Source: Candidatus Nanopelagicaceae bacterium (GTDB taxonomy: Bacteria; Actinomycetota; Actinomycetes; Nanopelagicales; Nanopelagicaceae). Taken from it: 5,438 nt of DNA. The stretch spans positions 1 through 5,438 of the forward strand of contig CANLFL010000060.1 of assembly GCA_947489825.1 (NCBI GenBank). Direction: 5' to 3'. This document shows positions 1 through 5,438 of the stretch, one piece after another (position 1 is the stretch's first letter; each line of letters opens with the position of its first letter). The notes under the pieces were generated by a model. It saw only the letters and a program-made list of their open reading frames with translations. It had not been told where the DNA came from and did not search any database. The position numbers were made by a program, and so were the translations under genes.

Positions 1-370
1 GAGCTGCTTGTGCCAAGTAAGAAAGCACCATCACAGATGTACGTGCCAGGTTGCTGCGAATCTCTTCATCTGAAATATCTAGCGTTGGTTTAAAGCCCCA
101 TGCTGGTGCGAGCATCGCAATCGCAGATTGCACATCTACGCGAACATCACCTGAGTGAACTGGAAGTGGAAATGGCTCAGCGTTGGGAAGTCCTGGATTA
201 AATTGATCATCAACAAGAAGTCCCCACACGTTTCCGAATGAAACTCGACCAACGAGATCATCAATATCTACACCGCGATAACGCAGCGCGCTACCTTCTT
301 TATCGGGTTCAGCAATCTCTGATTCAAATGCAATAACGCCTTCGAGTCCGGGCTTGAAATCATCTGACAC
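1..370 (-). CDS. citA: Citrate synthase 2 (CitA-type), N-terminal part, cut by window edge
   Basis: Citrate synthases condense acetyl-CoA with oxaloacetate to citrate in the cytoplasm, the entry step of the TCA cycle. Reading leftward from 370 gives 123 open codons to the window edge. The translation carries blocks that I recognise from actinobacterial citrate synthase 2: KPGLEGVIAFESEIAEPDK near the start, ALRYRGVDIDDLVG, VSFGNVWGLLVDDQFNPGLP, PLPVHSGDVRVDVQSAIAML and SVMVLSYLAQAA. The catalytic His and Asp lie in the missing C-terminal two thirds. I chose the GTG at 370-368 because the family begins just before the PGLEG block and because a GGAG sits 7 bases upstream. An in-frame ATG at 406-404 would add 12 residues (MRRPPAPDWSYT) of non-family sequence running through a hairpin. 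It is divergent from pdxH. A 2-methylcitrate synthase role cannot be excluded from this fragment. Confidence 0.93.
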   Translation of the reverse strand, partial: MSDDFKPGLEGVIAFESEIAEPDKEGSALRYRGVDIDDLVGRVSFGNVWGLLVDDQFNPGLPNAEPFPLPVHSGDVRVDVQSAIAMLAPAWGFKPTLDISDEEIRSNLARTSVMVLSYLAQAA

Positions 371-377
371 GGTGTAG

Positions 378-381
378 CTCC
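378..381 (-). promoter_or_regulatory. Shine-Dalgarno site deciding the citA GTG start
   Basis: On the minus strand GGAG is followed by 7 bases (CTACACC) and then GTG at 370. This spacing favours the GTG over the upstream in-frame ATG at 406, which has no purine-rich site before it. It also implies that the citA transcript has a 5' leader. Confidence 0.6.
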
Positions 382-387
382 AGTCTG

Positions 388-404
388 GCGCCGGTGGCCG
401 GCGC
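388..404. repeat. GC-rich inverted repeat, 7-bp arms, 3-base loop, in citA leader
   Basis: GCGCCGG (388-394) and CCGGCGC (398-404) are perfect reverse complements separated by TGG. With the GTG start, the repeat lies in the citA 5' leader and ends 6 bases before the GGAG site. It could be an RNA hairpin near the ribosome site or a DNA operator. It has no run of T after it in either direction, so it is not a standard intrinsic terminator. Confidence 0.6.
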
Positions 405-426
405 ATTGGCTTATGGAACCAATTCT

Positions 427-445
427 GCACCCGAAAGCAGGGTGC
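427..445. repeat. Inverted repeat, 6-bp arms, 7-base loop, in citA-pdxH divergent region
   Basis: GCACCC (427-432) and GGGTGC (440-445) pair perfectly around GAAAGCA. A competing pairing, CTGC (425-428) with GCAG (437-440), uses some of the same bases. It lies 57 bases before the pdxH start and outside both preferred coding regions. No T-run follows. A transcription-factor site or a structured leader element are both possible. Confidence 0.45.
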
Positions 446-467
446 GCGCGACCACCCCTAATCCAAG

Positions 468-497
468 ATGACGCGAGGGCGAAAGTGACGTTAGATA
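468..497 (+). promoter_or_regulatory. Possible leaderless promoter of the pdxH operon
   Basis: ATGACG at 468-473 matches the -35 consensus TTGACA at 4 of 6 bases. After an 18-base spacer, TAGATA at 492-497 keeps the first TA of a -10 element but lacks the final T. Five bases then lead to the pdxH ATG at 503, so transcription would begin at or next to the start codon. No close Shine-Dalgarno site precedes that ATG, which agrees with a leaderless mRNA, common in Actinobacteria. The -10 match is weak. Confidence 0.3.
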
Positions 498-502
498 CAG
501 AC

Positions 503-1177
503 ATGAGCGAGAAGCCCAACCAGAGCCTGACCCGCGATGCCATCCGTGCGATGCGTCGCTCTTATGGCGATGTTGGGATGGAAAACCTTCCGGCAGATCC
601 ATTTGCCGCTTTTTCAACCTGGCTGGCAGAGGCTGCCACTAATGAATATATCGTCGAAGCCAATGCGATGGTGCTTTCAACTCTTGGCGCCGATGAAGAG
701 ATTACAACGCGCACTGTCTTACTTAAAGATATCTCCGAAGGTGGCTTTACCTTCTTTAGTAATTATCAATCGCGCAAGGCGCATGCAATAGAGATGCATG
801 ATCGCGTCAGCGTCTTATTTCCTTGGTATGCCATGGAGCGGCAAGTAAGTATCGCCGGAGTAATTTCTAAAATTTCCGAATCTGAATCTGAAGAATATTT
901 CTCTACCCGTCCATGGTCTAGCCAGATCGGTGCCTGGGCGAGTGCGCAATCTCAACCTTTGGAATCGCGTGCGGAGTTAGAGAGTCGATTTGCTGGAGCA
1001 AGTGAGAAGTGGCCAGAAGGAACGTCCGTTCCACGCCCTCCACATTGGGGCGGCTATCGCATCGTCCCCTTGAGTATTGAATTCTGGCAGGGGCGCTATT
1101 CACGACTGCATGATCGGCTCCGTTATGAGAGGCCGAGCACCGGATCCGAGTTCGTTCTCACTCGCTACTACCCGTAG
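503..1177 (+). CDS. pdxH: Pyridoxamine/pyridoxine 5'-phosphate oxidase (PdxH)
   Basis: PdxH oxidises pyridoxine 5'-phosphate or pyridoxamine 5'-phosphate to PLP with FMN and O2. It is a cytoplasmic homodimer. The 224-residue product is close to the usual length (about 215-230). FMN-site segments are visible in order: TTRTVLLK (68-75), FTFFSNYQSRKA (82-93), ERQVSIAG (112-119) and SSQIGAWASAQSQ (139-151). The substrate-site block FWQGRYSRLHDR (194-205) contains the Arg-x-His pair (R201, H203). The C-terminus is RYYP where many members have RLAP. I chose ATG 503 (MSEKPNQSLTRD); the longer in-frame start at 413 would add 30 residues of low-complexity leader translated through the inverted repeats. 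serC follows after 9 bases. Actinobacteria usually make PLP directly with PdxS/PdxT, so salvage or recycling is the likely role here. Confidence 0.94.
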   Translation: MSEKPNQSLTRDAIRAMRRSYGDVGMENLPADPFAAFSTWLAEAATNEYIVEANAMVLSTLGADEEITTRTVLLKDISEGGFTFFSNYQSRKAHAIEMHDRVSVLFPWYAMERQVSIAGVISKISESESEEYFSTRPWSSQIGAWASAQSQPLESRAELESRFAGASEKWPEGTSVPRPPHWGGYRIVPLSIEFWQGRYSRLHDRLRYERPSTGSEFVLTRYYP

Positions 1178-2305
<1,128 letters not shown>

Positions 2306-2308
2306 GTA

Positions 2309-3487
2309 ATGCCACGTAACGTTGTACGAGATCGATTCTTCTGGCAGGTAGCTTTTCAGACCGTTGCCATCAATATGTTTCTTGGTGGTTTTGGGCCATC
2401 GCAGGGCTTACTACGTGAAGATCAAGGAACAACGGGTGCCCAAGCTGGTCTGCATGGAACAGCCCTTGGCATCGCTGCAATCATCGCCGGTTCACTCAAC
2501 TCACGTCTTGCTCACAAATACGGTCGGGTAAAACTCTCTTGGCTTGGTTTAGCACTTTTCTGTTTTGGCCTGAGTGCATTTATTCTCTTTCCAACATATC
2601 CAACAACTCTACTTTCAATCATGATTGCTGGATTTGGAACATCAGCTGTTGTTAACAACGGCCTGACAATGCTCAACCACCACGCAGGAGATAAGGCAGC
2701 GCTGACAATCTCCCAAGCAAATGCTGTGGCATCGGTTGGATTTATTGCAGGAACGTTACTTATTGGAACTATTGCAACTAACTATCCAGATAAGTGGCGT
2801 CTTGGACTATTTCTTATAGTTCCGTTGTCACTCTTTATCTATCTCTTCCTTCGCGATAAGAACTATGTTGATCATGTCTTTGACGATGGTGCACGCCAAA
2901 CCGGAAAGATGTCATGGAAGTTCTGGGTTTCCTGGGTTGGTTTCATTGCATGTATCGGAAGCGAATTCGCCACCGCGTTCTGGGCCGCTTCCCTCTTTAA
3001 AGATCGTGTCGGCGGAACCGCAGCGGTTGCAACAACTGTCATACTTGCATACGGAATCGGTATGGCACTTGGTCGTTGGTATATGGGTCAAATTTTCTAC
3101 ACGCTTAAGCTGGACCAACAACTTCTCACTGTGATCACCATTCAATTCATTGGCTTTGCAATCTTCTGGTTCTCTCACATCTTCGCAGTGAGCATGGTTG
3201 GGCTATTCCTTATTGGCGTAGGCCTCTCCACGCAGTTTGCCTTGGCATCGCTTCGCCTGATTGATCTCAGCGACAACAGACCTGATCAAGCAATTGGCTT
3301 AAGTTCACTTGCTGCAGGTATCGCGATCGCACTTGCACCATTTGCTCTGGGGCTACTTGACGACCAATTCGGTATATCTCGCGCCTACATTATGGTTCCT
3401 GTCCTTATTGCGATCGCATTCGTTGTTGTTCTTGCAATCCCGACACACGTTTCACAGAAAAATGTTCACGAGGCCGAGGGAATTTGA
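2309..3487 (+). CDS. Major facilitator superfamily transporter, substrate unknown
   Basis: This is a 392-residue integral membrane protein with about 12 hydrophobic segments, roughly at 11-30, 45-65, 75-94, 99-118, 136-157, 163-181, 205-228, 238-257, 271-289, 291-312, 327-349 and 358-378. The loop between helices 2 and 3, NSRLAHKYGRVK (64-75), is a degenerate form of the MFS motif A (G-x-x-x-D-R-x-G-R-R/K), with the Asp replaced. A cytoplasmic loop of about 25 polar residues (182-204, RDKNYVDHVFDDGARQTGK) separates the two six-helix halves. The start lies 3 bases after the serC stop without a visible Shine-Dalgarno site, so it is probably translated by coupling with serC. The operon position suggests export or uptake of something tied to serine or vitamin B6, but no residue seen here identifies the substrate. 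The TGA stop is followed in the same frame by another short open stretch. Confidence 0.9.
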   Translation: MPRNVVRDRFFWQVAFQTVAINMFLGGFGPSQGLLREDQGTTGAQAGLHGTALGIAAIIAGSLNSRLAHKYGRVKLSWLGLALFCFGLSAFILFPTYPTTLLSIMIAGFGTSAVVNNGLTMLNHHAGDKAALTISQANAVASVGFIAGTLLIGTIATNYPDKWRLGLFLIVPLSLFIYLFLRDKNYVDHVFDDGARQTGKMSWKFWVSWVGFIACIGSEFATAFWAASLFKDRVGGTAAVATTVILAYGIGMALGRWYMGQIFYTLKLDQQLLTVITIQFIGFAIFWFSHIFAVSMVGLFLIGVGLSTQFALASLRLIDLSDNRPDQAIGLSSLAAGIAIALAPFALGLLDDQFGISRAYIMVPVLIAIAFVVVLAIPTHVSQKNVHEAEGI

Positions 3488-3490
3488 AGA

Positions 3491-3571
3491 GTGAGCTATA
3501 AATCCCGACGAATTATCTCGCTTGTAACGCTTGTGATTTTGTTAGCGTGGATCTTCGTAGTTGGCCGGTAA
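3491..3571 (+). CDS. Possible 26-residue single-helix membrane protein
   Basis: GTG at 3491 opens 26 codons ending in TAA at 3569-3571. The predicted product starts MSYKSRR, a basic N-terminus, followed by an unbroken hydrophobic stretch (residues 8-24, IISLVTLVILLAWIFVV) and the end GR. This is the layout of a small single-pass inner-membrane protein with its N-terminus inside. GAGGG at 3476-3480 lies 10 bases upstream, a long but usable Shine-Dalgarno spacing. It begins 3 bases after the MFS stop, in the same frame, and its last 30 bases overlap the 3' end of the convergent exporter gene. It could be a real small gene co-translated with the transporter, a C-terminal tail reached by TGA readthrough, or chance. 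I do not recognise a family. Confidence 0.4.
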   Translation: MSYKSRRIISLVTLVILLAWIFVVGR

Positions 3572-4810
3572 TACACCCTCTACAGTAATATCAGTTGGTA
3601 CTCCGACCTTATCTTTGTAATAGAACCAGATGGCTAACATTCCAATCAGTGAAATTCCACCGCAGAGTGCAACGGTCTCGCGCACACCAATAATTTCTAC
3701 AAGGTAGCCAATTGCCATGGATCCAAAGGGTGTTCCACCCATAAAGACCAACATATAGATTCCAGTTATACGTCCGCGGATAGCGGGATCAGAATGCATC
3801 TGCATCAATGAGTTAGCAGTGATCAACATAGTCAGTGCGGTAAATCCACAGATGGGAAGCCAGATTGCGTAGACGGTATAGGTGGGCATCACAGAAAGTG
3901 CCATCACTACAAGGGAGAAGACCGCGCCCATTCGAATCACAAACATCGTACTGCGTTGCTTTTCAAGGCGGGCGCTCAGTAGCGCACCACTTAAGGATCC
4001 CACTGCTATAAATGTTCCTAGCAACCCAAAGGATGCTGGACCTTTATTAAATTCACCGCGTGCCATCAGCGCATTGAAGATCTGAAAGTTAAGGCCAAAG
4101 GTGGCGGCAAAGAAGACTGCAATCATCACAACGTAAAGATCTGGCCGCGCCTTCACATATGCAAAGCCTTCTCGGATCGTGCCGAGCGTCTTCTTGCTCT
4201 CAGGTATAAAGAACTCTGATTCGCGCATCGATAAGAGTGCAATATTGACTGCGATATAGCTTGCTGCGTTGATAATAAATGAAGGTCCAGTGCCAAAGTG
4301 AGCAATGAGAAAGCCTGAGATTGCAGGACCAATCAATCGCCCGGCATTGAAATTCGCCGAATTCAGGCTCACCGCATTTGCTAAATCAGAGTGACCAACG
4401 ATTTCAGATGTAAATGATTGTCTAATTGGTCCATCAATCGCGCCAGAGATTCCAAGCACGGCAGCGCATGCAAAGATATGCCACAGCTGCACATCCCCAT
4501 AAATTACCAAGAGTCCAAGTACTAGTGCTGAGAGTCCACCAAATATATTTGTGACAACAAGAGCGATACGTTTATTGACTCGGTCGGCAAGTAAGCCGCC
4601 GTGCAAAGTGAAGAAGAGGAACGGCGCAAATTGAATTGCAGTAACAAGACCTAGGTAATAACCGTTGTTATCTGTGAGTTCAAGGACGAGCCAATCTTGA
4701 GCAATGCGCTGGGCCCATGAACCAATATTGGATAGGGCGTTTGCGGGAAAGAGGATTCGGTAATTACGATGACGGAAAGAACGCCAGTTACCGTTCTCAT
4801 CCACGCGCAT
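3542..4810 (-). CDS. MFS_3-type exporter (EntS-like major facilitator protein)
   Basis: This is a 422-residue inner-membrane transporter. Its opening, WRSFRHRNYRILFPANALSN, then IGSWAQRIAQDWLVLELT, is typical of the MFS_3 group, which includes the enterobactin exporter EntS and many putative drug-efflux proteins. MFS motif A is well kept as GGLLADRVNKR (about 71-81). The segment DGPIRQSFTSEIV (126-138) and the second-half motif RGRITGIYMLVFMGGTPFG (345-363) are also characteristic. About 12 hydrophobic segments are visible, with a polar central loop around 196-225. I prefer the ATG at 4810-4808 over the in-frame ATG at 4816, because a TATAGT element ends only 1 base before the latter but 7 bases before the former. 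Export, probably proton-driven, is inferred from the family; the substrate is unknown. It is divergent from the DUF2530 gene, and no regulator gene is adjacent. Confidence 0.9.
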   Translation of the reverse strand: MRVDENGNWRSFRHRNYRILFPANALSNIGSWAQRIAQDWLVLELTDNNGYYLGLVTAIQFAPFLFFTLHGGLLADRVNKRIALVVTNIFGGLSALVLGLLVIYGDVQLWHIFACAAVLGISGAIDGPIRQSFTSEIVGHSDLANAVSLNSANFNAGRLIGPAISGFLIAHFGTGPSFIINAASYIAVNIALLSMRESEFFIPESKKTLGTIREGFAYVKARPDLYVVMIAVFFAATFGLNFQIFNALMARGEFNKGPASFGLLGTFIAVGSLSGALLSARLEKQRSTMFVIRMGAVFSLVVMALSVMPTYTVYAIWLPICGFTALTMLITANSLMQMHSDPAIRGRITGIYMLVFMGGTPFGSMAIGYLVEIIGVRETVALCGGISLIGMLAIWFYYKDKVGVPTDITVEGVLPANYEDPR

Positions 4811-4823
4811 TCCCATTACTATA
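4794..4823. promoter_or_regulatory. Bidirectional leaderless promoter with overlapping -10 elements
   Basis: The sequence CATTACTATAGACCTATG (4814-4831) holds two -10 hexamers in opposite directions, offset by one base. On plus, TACTAT (4817-4822) is followed by 6 bases and the DUF2530 ATG at 4829. On minus, TATAGT (4823-4818) is followed by 7 bases and the exporter ATG at 4810. Both fit TANNNT with the start codon where transcription would begin. A plus -35 candidate, TTCTCA (4794-4799, 4 of 6), sits 17 bases upstream of TACTAT. No good minus -35 is seen. Neither gene has a Shine-Dalgarno site, which agrees with leaderless transcripts. Confidence 0.6.
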
Positions 4824-4828
4824 GACCT

Positions 4829-5023
4829 ATGTCAGAAAAATCGCCGATAAAATCTGTTGTCATTCTCATCGCGATAGGCACAATCGGCTGGTTGATTGCC
4901 GGAATGGTTGCAGTCACCCTTGATTATGATTCCAAGTATGTATGGACATGCGTAGTCGGTGCATTGTTAGGCGCAACTGGAATTCGATACTCAATCAGAC
5001 GAGATCGACGAAGCGGAATTTAA
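4829..5023 (+). CDS. DUF2530 small membrane protein
   Basis: This 64-residue protein has two predicted membrane helices, roughly 9-30 (VVILIAIGTIGWLIAGMVAV) and 37-53 (VWTCVVGALLGATGIRY), ending in a basic tail (SIRRDRRSGI). The pattern IGTxxW in the first helix, then W-T-C-x-x-G-x-x-L-G-x-x-G-x-x-Y and an Arg-rich end, is what I recall for the DUF2530 family of Actinobacteria; its function is unknown. I chose ATG 4829 (MSEKSPIKS). The longer in-frame start at 4769 would read through the exporter's N-terminal codons and the -10 element. The gene is divergent from the MFS_3 exporter, sharing one promoter region, which hints at co-expression. Its stop overlaps that of the convergent cold-shock gene. 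Confidence 0.8.
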   Translation: MSEKSPIKSVVILIAIGTIGWLIAGMVAVTLDYDSKYVWTCVVGALLGATGIRYSIRRDRRSGI

Positions 5024-5403
5024 GCTTCGAGCTGTCCAGCAATACCGCGAAGCACGCGACCAAGACGTTCAGCTTCGGCACCAGATGGATGACGACCCTG
5101 ACGTAGACCGTTACCGACTTTATCCAAAATCTTAATTGTGTCTTCAATCATCGCAGCAAGATCATCGTTATTAACACGAGAATTCTCAGCCAGTGAGACA
5201 GGTGCATCAACAATATGCACAGACATTGCTTGTGGTCCCTTACGTGAATCAATCACAGAGAACTCAAGCTTTGTTCCTGGCTTTACTGTTGGTACGCCTT
5301 CAGGCAGAGCTGTTGCAGCTAAATAAACATCTTCGCCCTCATCGGATGAGATAAAACCAAAACCTTTTTCGAGGCTAAACCATTTAACGCGGCCTGTAGG
5401 CAT
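5020..5403 (-). CDS. Cold-shock domain protein with C-terminal extension (CspB-like)
   Basis: This is a 127-residue cytoplasmic nucleic-acid-binding protein. The N-terminal cold-shock domain (about 1-66) starts MPTGRVKWFSLEKGFGFI: W8, F15 and F17 are the expected aromatic base-stacking residues, and KGFGFI (13-18) is RNP1. RNP2 is altered: DVYLAATALP (25-34) stands where classic CspA has VFVHxSAI, so the His is Ala and the first Phe is Tyr. About 60 further residues (67-127) form a charged, probably helical tail (DDLAAMIEDTIKILDKVGNG and RLGRVLRGIAGQLEA). The 127-residue form with this tail is typical of a group of actinobacterial Csp proteins, unlike the 65-70 residue CspA. It likely acts as an RNA chaperone; the tail's role is unknown. 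The start is fixed by a strong Shine-Dalgarno site. Confidence 0.93.
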   Translation of the reverse strand: MPTGRVKWFSLEKGFGFISSDEGEDVYLAATALPEGVPTVKPGTKLEFSVIDSRKGPQAMSVHIVDAPVSLAENSRVNNDDLAAMIEDTIKILDKVGNGLRQGRHPSGAEAERLGRVLRGIAGQLEA

Positions 5404-5409
5404 TGGGGA

Positions 5410-5415
5410 CTCCTT
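5410..5415 (-). promoter_or_regulatory. Strong Shine-Dalgarno site of the cold-shock gene
   Basis: AAGGAG on the minus strand lies 6 bases (TCCCCA) before the ATG at 5403. It is the best ribosome site in the window and contrasts with the leaderless-looking neighbours. Its AAGG can pair with CCTT 7 bases upstream (plus positions 5423-5426), a 4-bp hairpin. The promoter itself is not clear before the right edge. Confidence 0.8.
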
Positions 5416-5438
5416 GATATCGAAGGTTCGGGACTAGA

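Noticed and set aside
371..406. Longer citA start at the minus-strand ATG 406-404
   Set aside because: It lacks a ribosome site and adds residues coded by a perfect hairpin; the GTG at 370 has GGAG 7 bases upstream and fits the family's N-terminus.
413..502. Longer pdxH start at ATG 413, adding 30 residues
   Set aside because: The extra residues do not look like any PdxH N-terminus, run through an inverted repeat and the probable promoter, and have no ribosome site; ATG 503 gives the usual family length.
411..617. Minus-strand open frames antisense to pdxH, serC and the first MFS gene, including 268-543, 411-617, 918-1103, 1348-1557, 1845-2093 and 2912-3178
   Set aside because: They overlap strongly supported genes, show no family features and have residue composition typical of shadow frames.
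3519..3534. Tandem direct repeat CGCTTGT-AA-CGCTTGT
   Set aside because: Seven bases repeated once inside a hydrophobic coding stretch (Leu-Val repeated); likely chance or codon repetition.
3526..3548. Possible terminator hairpin between the convergent transporter genes (ACGCT 3527-3531 with AGCGT 3544-3548)
   Set aside because: Only 5 bp with a 12-base loop and no following T-run on either strand; it overlaps the small ORF and the exporter's stop.
4769..4828. Longer DUF2530 start at ATG 4769
   Set aside because: The added 20 residues are antisense to the exporter's N-terminus and cross the -10 element; ATG 4829 fits a leaderless start.

Overview
The window looks like a compact, moderate-GC actinobacterial chromosome segment. 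Every recognisable protein is of an actinobacterial type: a citrate synthase 2 (CitA) fragment, a mycobacterial-type SerC, a DUF2530 membrane protein, and a 127-residue cold-shock protein with a C-terminal extension. By eye the GC content is only about half, and genes abut or overlap. This fits a streamlined freshwater lineage (acI / Nanopelagicales-like), but that placement is an inference without a search.

Layout. Positions 1-370 (minus) hold the N-terminal third of citrate synthase 2, which runs off the left edge. A 132-bp GC-rich divergent region (371-502) with two perfect inverted repeats separates it from a plus-strand run: pdxH (503-1177), serC (1187-2305), an MFS transporter (2309-3487) and a possible 26-residue single-helix protein (3491-3571). 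Gaps in this run are 3 to 9 bases, so it is probably one operon. Convergent to it is an MFS_3-type exporter (3542-4810, minus). This exporter is divergent from a DUF2530 protein (4829-5023, plus); only 18 bases separate the two preferred start codons. Last is a cold-shock protein (5020-5403, minus), whose stop codon overlaps the DUF2530 stop.

How the genes fit together. PdxH makes pyridoxal 5'-phosphate (PLP), and SerC is a PLP-dependent transaminase of serine synthesis, so the plus-strand operon links vitamin B6 salvage with serine formation. The transporter behind them has no known substrate. CitA feeds the TCA cycle. From memory, csp, an MFS gene, a DUF2530-like gene, serC and citA also lie close together in Mycobacterium (Rv0871 to Rv0889c), so the window looks like a condensed version of an old actinobacterial neighbourhood.

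The most interesting signals are small. One is a pair of overlapping, opposite-facing -10 elements at 4817-4823, placed to drive two leaderless genes. The other is the short in-frame membrane ORF just after the MFS stop codon, which overlaps the convergent gene. I see no insertion sequence, CRISPR array, tRNA, rRNA or phage gene, and no clearly new multi-gene system.
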